A stretch of 64,000 nucleotides of DNA, from NCBI RefSeq assembly GCF_023101765.2, contig NC_064231.1, forward strand, positions 8,136,501 through 8,200,500, in the 5' to 3' direction. This DNA comes from Spodoptera frugiperda. Its lineage: Eukaryota > Arthropoda > Insecta > Lepidoptera > Noctuidae. Made by a program: the position numbers and the translations under genes. Below are positions 1 to 11,409 of the stretch, piece by piece. Position 1 is the stretch's first letter; every line of letters begins with the position of its first letter. The notes under the pieces are model-generated. The model was not told where the DNA came from and searched no databases. It saw only the letters and a list, made by a program, of their open reading frames with translations.

Positions 1-3000
1 GGCATGTTCTGCGGAAATTGGTTGGGGTAATTGTTCCCATATGGTGGTTGCTGTTGATAGTAATTACTGTCATAGTTCTGGTTGTAGCCTTGGTTTGGTG
101 GATAGTAACCAGGACCTGAGTTCTGATAGTTATGATACGGCGGGTAAGACCCAGATGGTTGGTCTGGTCTGAAAGTGTTGGAAGGTGGACCGTATGGGGC
201 ATTAGGATACGGTGCATTGCCGTAAATGCTACCATCGGGGCGCGGCGCCATTGGACCAGTGGTTGTATTAGGCGGTATGGTCGCTGCTGGCTTTTTGGAA
301 GCTCCCTAAAACATTTATTTTTGATTAACAAAAGATAAAATAATCTGATCACACCACATGCCAATTCATTGTGTAGGTTTGCCTGTCTATTGTAAGATAT
401 ATCTTTCTAAACTTACCCTTGGTTTGCCGGGCCGACGACCAGGTTGCGTCTTATTATTACGTGCACGTCCAGCCTTAGTAACGCCACCGATTTCCTCTAA
501 ATCCAAGTCTTCTTCAATAGCGGCGTTTACTTCACTACGCTTCTTAAGGAAGTTGTATAAGACATCAGGGTGGTTCCAGATCTGTAATGAAATACCTACT
601 ATTGAGTATTTCTGATTTACTACAACATCCGATCACAAAATCTTGATTTAAACCTTTGCTTCATAGGCAATAATAATACATTTTTTGAAGATACCAAGGA
701 CACTAAACCAGCTTTTGTACCACCTGATAGCGAGTAATAGCGAGTAATCGACCATGGGCCTCCACAGCACTAAAGGAGATACAAGTGAGCTGCCGGCCTT
801 TTGGGGATTAGAGACTGTCGTCAACAAATGTATAGTAGTTTAACTCTATAACAACATTGTCATGTAATAAAACCAAATTCAGTACTTTACAGCTGTACAT
901 ACCTTACAACAAATTGCGAAAGCTTTCAAAGGGTTTGGCACAGACGTAGAGCGTACGACTTCATTCATGAACCGGTCATACAACTTGCGTTGTAGGGGTG
1001 TCATCCGCACCAGTAACACGTACTCTTCTTTCTGAGGGAGTGTCGATTGCAGCACTGCGTGTGACCGTCTGCGTAGAAGAAGTAAAATGTTAGTTAGTAC
1101 AATGTTTTACACAATTAGCCTTAGATAAAATCGGTAAAGGTGGGAATACTGAGTGAAATTCCTAAGAAAAGGAGGATCTTCTAATCAAGCGAGGTGATCA
1201 TGACTGGCGGGCTTTCTGCCCAACTATTATTTGTTGGTTATCATTGTTTATTCGCATGTAAACTTCATATATGCAATGTAGGATTTATGACGTAATCCGT
1301 TAATTTGAATGTAGATCGTCTGATGATGAGGTGCAACTTTTGTCATCGGTCACTTGTCATGTGCCACCACACTGTAATGGCACCATTGAGCTAAGTTTGT
1401 TTCTTTCTATTGCACATATTATTATGACCATAGTTTTAATTCACACGTCATATCTAATACTGCACTAGTAGCGCAAATCACACAAAATCGTACATCCAAA
1501 GTATCAAGTTGCAACAATCATAAGCAGTAGTCATATTTACACACCTCATAAAATATAACCTTACCTCTGTACAAAACCGACAAGCAGAGAATGAAGTACA
1601 TGCGCCCTGTATCTCATGAGCCTGATGTCCTGCGGCGTGGAGTCGATACACTGTCCGTTCTGTATGGGTCGCTCGAACATGTTGCAGAACTCCGTCTTGC
1701 TGCCGAGGTAGTTCGGACGCACGAAGTCCACCATACACCAGTACTCCAGCAAATTGTTTTGTAATGGATAACCTGCAAACAAATACGTTATAAGTTTCAG
1801 CTTTCATATTTCATAGGAAGGAAAGAAGGTTTATTAAGAACAATTTATGGCAATATCAGAACGATTTACGAGTTTTTTTAAGGAGACAAACGAGCAGACG
1901 GATCACCTGATGGTAAGCGATCAGCGCCGCCCATGAACACACGCAACACCAGAGGAGTCACAGGTGTGTTGCCGGCCTTTAAAAAGGAATACGCTCTTTT
2001 CGTGAGCTTTGAAGATCGTATTTGCAATTCGTATGTTGTCGTAATTAACACAATATTTTTAGTAAATCAAACAAACCTGTTAACACTACTCTTCGTTTTG
2101 TTCTCATTTGTTTTAGCGCGTAAGAAATATTTGAATGAGAATTTTTGATCCGATGCCCCTCGTCACATATCACCAAGTCTGGACCTGGCTTCACCAAAGC
2201 TTCATACATTTCTGAAACAAGGAACCAAATAATTTAGGACAAAGATATAAATATATAGAAAAACTGCTGGGCTTTTTTCGGTTTTTCGAAAATTTCTCAG
2301 TAGTAGCATGGAGTCTGGAAACATGCCCGGTATATGGCAATAAGCTCACTAGCTATTACATGGGACTTACAGCATAAATAGTGAAAAGTGGGTGTACATT
2401 GTACAGCGGCATTACGTGCCATAATGTGCACCTCTGCCTACCCCTTCGGGGATAAAAGGCGTGACGACAAAAGATAGAAATAGATAAAAAAAACGAGAGC
2501 ACCGAAGAAAAGCTGATTACGTTGTAAACTTTACATAGGTAGAATTTCGATCGAATGTCATTATGAGACTACAAATAACTACTAAATAATAATAAAAGTA
2601 TGTAGAACTCACCATCCAACAGCTTCTTATCTTCATCGTTAACAGAATCATCTTTCTTCTCGTCCTTTTTAAATTCATCCCTAATATCATCGATCTTGGT
2701 CACGCCATCGCCGTCGTCTTTCTCCAGTTTAGATTCTTCAGATGCCTGTGTGGACGCAAAAAGGAATATTTTAAAGGAAAGAAGACTTTAACATATTATG
2801 ATAAGAGAAATAGTAAAGAACTTCCTTTCTCTTCGACTTTAAAAAGGAGGTTCGCAATTTTACTTTATGATTTGAAATAGTACCAACTTAATATTTTATC
2901 ATGATTTTTAACATGTACATTTGTGGGTGTACATTATATAGCGGCATTACGTGCCGTAATGTGCACCCTCTGCCTACCCCTTCGGGGATAAAAGGCGACG

Positions 3001-6000
3001 TGATGTTGATATGATTCTTAACAGACTTCAAAAAGTAGGTTCTGATTCCCAAAATTAAGTATAGATAGCAAACACTTCACCTGTGTATCTTCAGTAGCAG
3101 CTTGTAATTTTTCGTCCCTTTCTTTCTCAGCTTCTAACTTGATATCTGCTTTCTTTTTCTTACGAGGTTTCTTATCTTTTTTCATACTGAGTAGTCTGTA
3201 CAACTCGTAGCCTATCATGAGAACACCGCCTGACGTTGTCCAATCCTGTAAAAATAATGATTACAGTATTATATCACAATTCTTATATCAAAAATGACCA
3301 GATTGGGCAACTAACAATGCAGAAAATATAGTCTAGTATGTATATACAGCCAGCTGTGTGACACTATGTTCCATATCACAATCAATCGCCCCTACATTGT
3401 GCCTTGAGTCTTGATGTGAGTCATAATTGATTAGTGTAAATTAGTATTTTTTGCTCAAAAGGCAACAATCATCATACTGACTCACACGATTTGGAATTAA
3501 AGTCTTATGTGATTAAGATAACTCTTTTTTTGCTTTGACACCATAATGATCAATTAATACTGTATAGTGTATTACATACCTTGACAACTTTAGCCCGCAT
3601 CTGCAAAGTTTTGTGGCTATCGTTGAGGACGTAGATGGGAAAGTTCCTCGGTCGCACCTCGCCGTGAGCTGCCAACGGACTTGTACTCGCGTCCACTGGT
3701 AACCACATATTAAATTCTGCCACCTGAAATAAATAACAAACATGTACATTAAATATCTTTTTAGTATGAGGGTATAGCTTTGAAACATCTGAATATGAAA
3801 AGAGTTGAATGGTCGCTCATTTTAATTTGTATCTATTTCAATCTTTGAAAGCCATATCAGCATTATTTATGACACACCTTGTATCCTAATCTACATCTGC
3901 AACTGCTCTAATAAAAGTTTAATACCAACAACTTTATAAGCATCATATTTATCAATAGCAAAATAAATCATTGAAATCCAACAGCATACAATCGCATCAA
4001 AAACACATTAATTTCATATTAATTACATTAGTATAAAAAGCAACTTACCCAATTCTGCAACGTGTTGATGGGCATAATACACAGCACAGTTTTGGATGTC
4101 GTGTGCCGTAAGAATATATCACAGAAGCATACAATTTGTAACGTCTTGCCGAGACCCATAGAATGCGCCAATATACACCCAAAACCAGTTGATGTCGAGA
4201 ATCGTTCAACAGATTCAATAATATTATCGAACAGAAATCTTACACCGCCAATCTGGAACAAATGATTTACATGAAGGAAGTAAACATTTACTTGTATTGG
4301 GAACAAATACTGAAATTTTTAATACAAATTTACGGGACAGTGTTTATGTCAACAACATATCAACATATCTTAGTATGTGCGATAAACAACATACACATTA
4401 TTCAGAGCACTCCCGAATGGGTAACATATCAGCAATAAGGATTTACCTGATGAGGTTTGATAACTCTGGCAATTTGTGGTGCAAGGAAGATGTCCTCTTC
4501 ATTTTCAGGGTGACCGATATTGATTAGCACGCGACCTTGTTCGTCAGGGATGTTGTACGCATCGTTCACATGAAGACCTTCGAAAAAAATACAGAAGTTT
4601 TAGGATAGAATCTTCAACATCATCTAGCATGTAGCAGTGCACTGCTAGACTAAGAGCCTCCTCTACACGAGGATTTTGCCATCATTTTCACACTTGACGC
4701 GTGTCCCGGGTTGGAGATCGCAATGTTTTAGGTTTGTGTTTAGTAGACAGTGCTGCTGCCTTACCAAGTGCTGGATTATGGACCTCTTATGTAGAAGAAC
4801 CTTTAGATTGAGTCAATGTGTTTAATACAGTGAATGAAATTATCTTTGCTTGGCTTAAAGCTATTTGACAGAAATTAATTATTATCTATTTTATCTACCT
4901 GAATTACCAGGATCATCTTCGGCTTCAGGACTAGGCGGCACTTCTGAATCTGACAGCATTATGCAATCGTCAGAATCGGATGATGAAGACGAAGACTCCT
5001 CGCCACTGCTGCTATCAACTATCTCTACAACCTGTACATAAAATGTAAGCATTAATTTAATGAATTTAAAATACATTATGGACATACATATTTCTTTTCT
5101 ATAAGAATAAGGTTTTAAAACATTATTACATGCCAGTATATTTATATTTTTTGAAAACTTCCTTAAAAGTAAATCCATTTTTAATATAAGTTCAGTTTCA
5201 GATAAGATTAAATAAAAAAAGACATACAGACCTCTTTCTTATCAGCCTTCTGATCAGGTTTGCCTGGCTTCGGAGCACCAGACGTAGTAGGTTTCATCAA
5301 CTTTGTCACTTCAACCTGGCCAGCTTTGATTGTCTTTTTAGTTTCACCTGACGGTAATTTTACTAACACTGTGTTTGGTAGACTAGAATGAAAATGGAAA
5401 CCGATTAATATACCAAAATACATAAGCATATGGAGCATAATATTGAAAAAGTTTTTAATACATACTTTAGTTTCTGTCCAGGAAGAGATTTCTTCAAGAT
5501 AGAAGAACCACCTCCTTGTAATAATGATAGAGTCTTCTGATGAATTTTATTTTGTCTATTTATTGCTATTTGTCTTTGTACCTGTTAAAACAAAGGATAC
5601 ATTAGATTTCCAGTTAAATTATAGGTAATTCAGTTTAGTTATTAATTTGATATCATCCGTCTAGTATACACTTTCCTTAATTATTAGTTAATAACAATTA
5701 AAAAAGTACAGATTTGTAATTTTTATGTTTGTTTACAGAAAGAAAACATCAGTAAGTATAACATAACATGATACTATGCCTTTTATTCCCTGAAGGTATA
5801 TTGATTGACACAAAAATTTTACGTAGCACAGTTTGCTAGTTATATTACGGGTTCTATGTTGCTGTCCTCAATAGCAAATGTTTGCAATTCATATTACATT
5901 CAGACATTCTGATTAGACATGATAGCAGGGTATAAAGTACATACTTCTCTGATGATCCTCTGCTGTTCCTGTACTCGAGCCAATCTCTCTGATTCCTGCC

Positions 6001-8035
6001 GTTGGGCTGCTAATGTTGAGGCATCCAAGTTCTTCTCGTCCATCACTTCCCGAATGTTACGCCTTACATTTAGAGCATTCGCATTTACCGGTTTCTTCTG
6101 AAAAAAGTATAATTTAATTAGTAATTAAAAATTCTGTTAAAAAGCAAAACATAAACATATAGCTTACCAAAGAAATGTGAGATAGGTGATAGGAATGAGC
6201 CTAACAACATACTCTACTCAATTCTAGGACAATGCAACCAATAAAGCAGTAATGATAGCTGATTCACTATAATGTAGTTACTATCTTCTTTTCTATTAGA
6301 CATTGTCTCATTTAGAATAGACAAGTAGGTACCTAATTCTGTATGATATCATTCTTCACATAAGTGACCCCTTTGCCCTAACATACATAAAACCATTTTG
6401 AAAACCATCACAGACTATCTATTAATTTTCTGTGTAAGCTAATGAAGTTTATACATAATTAAACAGAAAATTCTTCTACAGCAATGTAACTTGATATGGT
6501 GTGCTTCCACAAGCATTGAATGTGAGACATTTCATACATATGTAAGCAGATATCACAATCCATATTATATCCATTGCATGTTATTATATTTGTAAACATA
6601 ACTGCTCTGAAAATGGATCCCTATTTAATATTAAACATACTATGGTCATAACTAAACTATGGTCATGTTTCTAATAGGTAATAAGCCTTTATAAAGGATA
6701 ATATTATTTGAAGGTAAAAAGTATTTGCATTCAAAAATATTATTTTGATTATTTACTGATAAAGCTTGTCATATTAATCAATATCAATGTTACTGTAACA
6801 GTAGGCACAAGTTAATCTAATAGGTAATTTGTACAAATGTCAACACAAATGATAACATAAACAATTCAATAATAATACAATACTGAAATTGTATTACAAA
6901 ATTACTACTATTTGTTAGTAAACAAAACCTAATAAGAAACATGTTTTGTGCTAATCCAATCATTGGCATCAGATCAAATGTGTATTTAACAGTACAAGTT
7001 ATAACCAAACACGCTGTATATTACTTTCAATACATTTTATCACAGCTAACTCAAATAATAGTAAACCTGGCTTTTATGTTTCGATTTAGTACTGACCTGA
7101 TTTACAAAATGTACTAAGAATAGTTCCATTGTTGTGCAAAGCAATTTAATCAAGAAATATCAAACAAAACTTACCTCATCATCACCTTCCGTCTTTTCTG
7201 TTTCATCATCTTTAGGTGATTCTTCACTCTCATCCTCCTTCTTAACTATAGGTTTGACACTAATCTCTCCCATTTCTTTCAGTTTTTCCGTAATATCAAA
7301 ATCCTGACTGCTATCCTCCTGTTTCATGCCCAACAACTCTTCAGCTGTCTTCTCCGGACATAATTCACTCTCCTCCACCTCAGCTATTTCTACATTTTTA
7401 TTATCTAAGTCACCATCATTAATAATGTCACTAATTGAAAGAGTTTTAGGTTGTACTTCTTCCTCTTCTGGTTCCTGATCTTGCTGTTCTTGTGGTTCCG
7501 GTTCTTCTTGTTTAACCTCAGTTTCCAAACATGCCAATGGTTCTTCCGGAGGTTTACTAGTACTTTGAGAATCTCTTTTAGCCTCAACAATGTCACCAGT
7601 TTCGGGGTCAATGTAACTTTCATTTTCTTCATTCAGTTCTTGAACAGCACTAGGGTTAACTACAAATTCCTCCTCTGACAGTCCATCACTTTCTGTTTTA
7701 CTGTCTTCACTTGAAAAGTCACTTAATTCTAAGATGTTATTACCAACTATGCTTCGAATTGTTATACCAGTGTCCTTCTTAAGTTTCTTTGTGAAGTCAT
7801 GAAAGTTTTTTACAGCTTCCATCTTCCGTTTGTGGCTCATTGGCCTGGGACGAGATGCCGCGCGCCTTCGAGCGTTCATAGCAGCTGCCTGAGCGAAATG
7901 AGCTCGCTGTATCCTGGCGATGGTTTCGTCATCATCCTCACTGTCTACCACCTCCTCGTCCGACTCTTCCTCCTCATCTTGTACCTTGCCCTTCATTCTA
8001 TTCTTCACTGAACTCGTGCCGCCGGCATCATCCAT
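1..8035 (-). CDS. Arip4: ARIP4/RAD54L2-type SNF2 chromatin helicase (15 exons, 3' end outside window)
   Basis: Nuclear Snf2-family DNA-dependent ATPase related to androgen receptor-interacting protein 4 (RAD54L2), a sister of ATRX. Coding exons, 5' to 3' on the minus strand: 8035-7175, 6097-5945, 5581-5466, 5382-5232, 5031-4899, 4577-4447, 4252-4049, 3723-3580, 3245-3081, 2745-2613, 2211-2077, 1772-1565, 1068-903, 581-417, 306-1. All joins keep frame with GT/AG sites, giving about 1057 codons before the window edge. Residues 1-510 are acidic, Ser/Glu-rich and charged. The first helicase lobe starts near residue 516: motif I HSMGLGKT (Lys about 551), motif II DEGH (about 747-750), then GYPLQNNLLEYWCMVDF. 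The phrases DEGHRIKN, GYPLQ and NGQCIDSTPQD match ARIP4 better than ATRX. No ADD zinc finger is present. The last two exons enter a Pro/Asn/Tyr/Gln-rich stretch that should separate the lobes; motifs IV-VI lie beyond base 1. Family identity is secure; exact exon edges are inferred. Confidence 0.93.
735..810 (-). repeat. Degraded fragment of dispersed repeat family B
   Basis: Inside the ARIP4 intron 582-902. The stretch with cgagtaatcgaccatgggcc and agctgccggccttttggg resembles, in reverse orientation, the 3' part of the family whose fullest copy is at 41336-41650 (GGCCGGCAACGC ... GTGTCCATGGGCGGC). Very diverged. Confidence 0.4.
1875..1990 (-). repeat. Dispersed repeat family B, partial copy in ARIP4 intron
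   Basis: The plus strand shows gagcagacggatcacctgat followed by ggtaagcgatc, accagaggagtcacaggtgt and gttgccggcc. This is the reverse complement of the 3' portion of the 41336-41650 element (accatcaggt ... gtctgctcg). It lies in the intron between ARIP4 exons 2077-2211 and 1565-1772 and interrupts no exon. Confidence 0.7.
2260..2470 (+). repeat. tRNA-derived SINE (family A), 5'-truncated copy in ARIP4 intron
   Basis: Starts at actgctgggcttttttcgg, runs through cagtagtagcatggagtctg and gtgggtgtacattgtacagc, and ends in ctaccccttcggggataaaa and ggcgtgacg. Same family as the copy at 24511-24752, but lacking the tRNA-like head. It sits in the 2212-2612 intron. Confidence 0.8.
2920..3003 (+). repeat. 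SINE family A, 3' fragment in ARIP4 intron
   Basis: Carries only the 3' module: gtgggtgtacattatatagc, ggcattacgtgcc, ctaccccttcggggataaaa. Second copy in the same gene and same orientation, in the intron between exons 2613-2745 and 3081-3245. Confidence 0.75.
6098..7174 (-). other. Largest ARIP4 intron in the window; nothing recognised
   Basis: About 1.08 kb of AT-rich sequence between the first two coding exons. I see no repeat family member, no RNA gene and no coding signal in it. Confidence 0.6.
7175..8035 (-). other. First coding exon of the ARIP4-like gene: acidic N-terminal region
   Basis: 287 codons from the ATG at 8035 to a GTAAGT donor just below 7175. The product is dominated by Asp/Glu/Ser tracts, with one basic patch (ARRRAASRPRPMSHKRK, around residues 55-71) that could be a nuclear localisation signal. 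Three short motifs of the form hydrophobic-Lys-x-Glu (VKQE, MKQE, VKKE) fit the SUMO-acceptor consensus. The vertebrate family member is reported to be sumoylated, so this is suggestive only. The ATG was chosen because it is the first in frame and nothing coding-like precedes it; the TSS is not identifiable. Confidence 0.8.
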
Positions 8036-9513
8036 GACAATAAACTAATTTCTAATATCTCAGATTCACTAAAACCTATCGCAAGTCATCATTTTCACGC
8101 CTTATTTCATTCAACCAAATCTTGAAAACACTGTATTTTTGTTATGATCACAAGCTTATTTCATAAATGGAAATTAATTTTCTTACACACAAACAATCTT
8201 TTTCAGGATTGCTCTTTGTAGCACTTTTACAGGACGCGGCTTATATATCCATGGGAATAAGCCGGATGACACAATTATTCACATAGCGCTCCCGATCAGA
8301 TTAAAAAATACAACTTATCGTCATATTTGATTTTAATTATTGTTAATAAAATAATGTCTGCAATTAAAATTTAGGAAGCCATTACTTCCGCAATAAATAG
8401 CCTATTCAACTATTCGTATAGAATTTGTGTATTCGACAAGCGTGTTTACAAAAATTGTGGATGGGCGACTGCGTCACAAAACGTCACGAAGACTTTATTA
8501 GCGACGACTATTAAAGTGTTTAATTGCAAATTCTCTTGTGCCGAATGTCTGTGTAACTTTCATTACAGCATCTCGCTCTTGCCATTGAAAATGCATCCTT
8601 GTTGTACCAAAACAATGCGTTAAAAATTGTAACAGCAAATGTTTTTGATTGATGGCAACATTATTGATTTTCTTCACAGGGTTGACATATTTAATTTTGT
8701 AGTCTATGGAGTGGCATAAGGTGGATGAAAAGTGTGGTCCAGAAGATCGTAGCTTTAAAAGTATTATTGAGAACATGAAAAAAATATCCTAAAAAAATTT
8801 TTATTTATCAAGGCTTAAAAGTTTTTTCGTAAATATAGATGGGCCATCTGTACTCATATGCAACATAATATTTGTATAACAACCAATTTTTTTTTTAATC
8901 ATTCTCAGAATTGGTTTGTAGTTTTTAATTGAGTATTTACTAAAATTACTACTAAAAAATATACAAAAAAAAATGCTATTCCCGGCCGGTTTCACCAGTT
9001 CTTCTCTTGTTGATCGTAACGTGATGTTAAATGTTAATGCCTTCCTGGAGAAATCGACTACCCAGCACAAAAATATTCAATTCGAACCAGTAATTTGCCT
9101 TTAGGCAATAGTTTTTCTAATATTTTTTAGAGGGCAAAGCCAAGTCAGGTATAATATCATTTTAGGGGATGTAATTCGGGCAATATAAAAATCCGCAAGG
9201 CAGTAAATGCGTTAAGGCCCGATTATTTGTAAGTATTATGTGCGATGTACTGGCATATACATATCATCTATAACTGTAACAGAATAGATGTAGCATAAAA
9301 AATTAATGGTGCAATTATTGTAAATATTCTTTAATGCCCACTAAGAAATGTCATAAGTAAATAAATTACAATAATTTATTTAATCGATATTTATAAATTA
9401 TTATTAAGAAAAAAGGGGCTTATAAACAAATAACAAAGTTGTTTTATATATTCTATTTACACAGTATTCATAGCAACACAATTTATCTACTGAACAAGAT
9501 AGAAACATTTTAT
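8036..9513. other. Intergenic region between ARIP4 start and NDUFB7 stop
   Basis: About 1.5 kb holding the presumed ARIP4 promoter on the minus strand. Two CRE-like motifs (gcgtcac at about 8470 and acgtcacg at about 8481) lie 430-450 bases upstream of the ATG; their function is unproven. Around 8980-9065 the sequence from ccggccggtttcaccagttc to gagaaatcgactacccag looks like a lepidopteran interspersed repeat fragment (family impression, not verified). No convincing gene is present. Confidence 0.45.
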
Positions 9514-10679
9514 TTATGCAACACCAACAATGCGCTTTTCACGTAGTCTGAGACGCCGTTCACGCTCAAATTCCTTCATGCGGATCACATAACTGAAACA
9601 ATAAAATAAGTCATTATCATGCCTTGAACAAACACATTTTTATAAATTTTCTGCTGTGATAGTCTCAAAATTTAAACAAAATTTTGTATAAGTGATCCAA
9701 AAAAATCTACAATCATGAAAATGTCAAGAAAAAGTTTTTATATAAAGACACATCAACATTGTTTAAAAAAAATAAACATTAGTGACCATAAAATAGCTAT
9801 GACATGACAGGAGTCATCAAAATAATAAAGTCAATAAAAGTTTGAAGGAGAGGTCCAAATAATTAACTTTGTAGATCATTATTTAACACATTGTACATCC
9901 ATTTACATTTTAGAATAAAAATGTTTTGGAGGATCTCTATAACTAAGTTCGACAAATGGTAAGGAATTGCTACATTTTTTCACACAGAATTTGCTATTAT
10001 TAAGGAAATTAGTTTTAATTAATTATAAAATTAAATGAACAACATACTCATCCTTTTCACAGATTAGATAGGCATGTTTTTCATGAGCGCACTTATAGAG
10101 CAATGGCATGTTTTTATAGCGACAGGATTGATATTCCAACAAGTGATGCGCACAATAATCACGATACTTTACTGGTATCTTAGCTGATACTAGATCTTCT
10201 TCACGAGCAACCATTTCTGAAAAAAGATAATTAATTTATTGGACATTTTTGTCCTATTTTTTATTTATTTATGAGTAAACACTTGAAAATCATAATTTCT
10301 ACAAAGTGTCTAATTAGAAATGGATATTAATCACAGAGAGAAGCCTTAGGAATAAGATTTCAATGTCATAAGTGGGTTAATACTTCCACTAGAAGATTTA
10401 GATCCAAATGAAAAGTTTGTTTTGGCCACAACATAACCTAAGCAGAAATTATGTAACTTACGTTCAAATGTAATTGAAAACATATAGCACTTAAGGATTC
10501 AAAAGAATAGTATATTTATGTTTATAGTGATCATTACCTCTTGGTTTTCTCTGGTAGTTAAAACCTGCTTGGGGATCAAATGTTGGTTTATCATCCATGT
10601 AAAGATCAACTTTACGGGCGTCGTAAGATCCCATCATTTGACCCATCTTTGCGACTTGGGTGTTTTTCTGTTCACTCAA
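9514..10679 (-). CDS. NDUFB7: NADH dehydrogenase (ubiquinone) 1 beta subcomplex subunit 7, NDUFB7
   Basis: Accessory subunit of mitochondrial complex I, located on the intermembrane-space side of the membrane arm. Three exons: 10679-10538, 10216-10048 and 9592-9514, totalling 129 residues (the human protein is about 137). The middle exon encodes the diagnostic twin CX9C fold (DYCAHHLLEYQSC then CAHEKHAYLIC), substrates of MIA40-type disulphide relay import. The last exon gives YVIRMKEFERERRL and a basic tail. Splice phases join cleanly: G/AA gives Glu, GA/T gives Asp. The start is the first in-frame ATG, encoding MSEQKNTQVAKMGQMMGSYD. Position 2 is Ser, so the N-myristoylation known for mammalian NDUFB7 (Gly2) is not possible from this start. 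An AATAAA-like signal overlaps the stop on the minus strand and another lies near 9380. Confidence 0.95.
9593..10047 (-). other. NDUFB7 intron 2; nothing recognised
   Basis: 455 bp of AT-rich sequence bounded by a GTATGT donor and a TTTCAG acceptor in minus-strand orientation. No repeat or RNA gene seen. Confidence 0.6.
10217..10537 (-). other. NDUFB7 intron 1; nothing recognised
   Basis: 321 bp between GTAATG donor and TTTTCAG acceptor on the minus strand. No other signal seen. Confidence 0.6.
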
Positions 10680-11409
10680 CTAATATTACGGCCTTTAGCA
10701 ACTTCGGGCCTTTATTTATTTTAAAAGCCAGCTGAGCTAAGTAGAAAATCTTTCTACTCTATTTCGGAAGGTGTTACGGTGTTGCAAGTGTAAGAAACTT
10801 CCTTGTATTTGTAGATTTAAGAAATACTTTGCAATGAATATGAATATTTATTTTGTTGATGTTTAATGATATTTTTGCAATAATATTATAAATAATCACT
10901 TAAGTTTAATATTCATGTAGTGAGAATTAAGTTGGAAACAATAATGATGTTAGGCCGACGCATTGATGAGTAAACAAGGGTAAAACTGCAATATGCAGAT
11001 GGAAACCCTGATTTTGACATCTAATCGACATGGCTTTTTGTATGAAAATAAATACCTACAAAGCAAGTCAAGACATAACGAATAGAAGGAAATGAGTATA
11101 ACACTCTTAAATGTCTGAACATATTCTACATACACTTTTTTTGCTTTAAAAAAATATAATAAATAATTTTTATTTGCCATTGGGTATAACTAGATCGCTG
11201 ATCAATTAATTTATAGTCTGTGGCAGTCTTAAACCTAGTCAATACGCGGGTATTTTGATTTTTACGAAACCATTTTTCTGTCGGTACCTGTTATTATAAA
11301 GTAAGACTTATAAGATAGAAACTTGACAAACGATGGACCTACGCTACGCAATGACTTGATTTTATGAATAATACTCTTAGACCAAAGTTTATAGCTTAAA
11401 CAATATAAA
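10680..11409. promoter_or_regulatory. Shared divergent intergenic region, NDUFB7 (-) and NEK-like kinase (+)
   Basis: About 730 bp separates the two divergently oriented start codons, so both promoters should lie here. I see no confident core promoter motif. The assignment is from gene geometry only. Confidence 0.4.

Noticed and set aside
1..8035. First impression of ATRX/XNP
   Set aside because: Key phrases match ARIP4/RAD54L2 better and no ADD domain is present, so the ATRX call was dropped.
8498..8776. 92-codon open frame on the minus strand upstream of ARIP4
   Set aside because: The peptide has no recognisable domain and lies in the presumed promoter interval. Codon use is AT-driven and there are no matching splice partners.
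8801..9070. 89-codon open frame on the minus strand
   Set aside because: Low-complexity Phe/Ile/Ser/Lys composition typical of random AT-rich frames; the start overlaps a probable repeat fragment.
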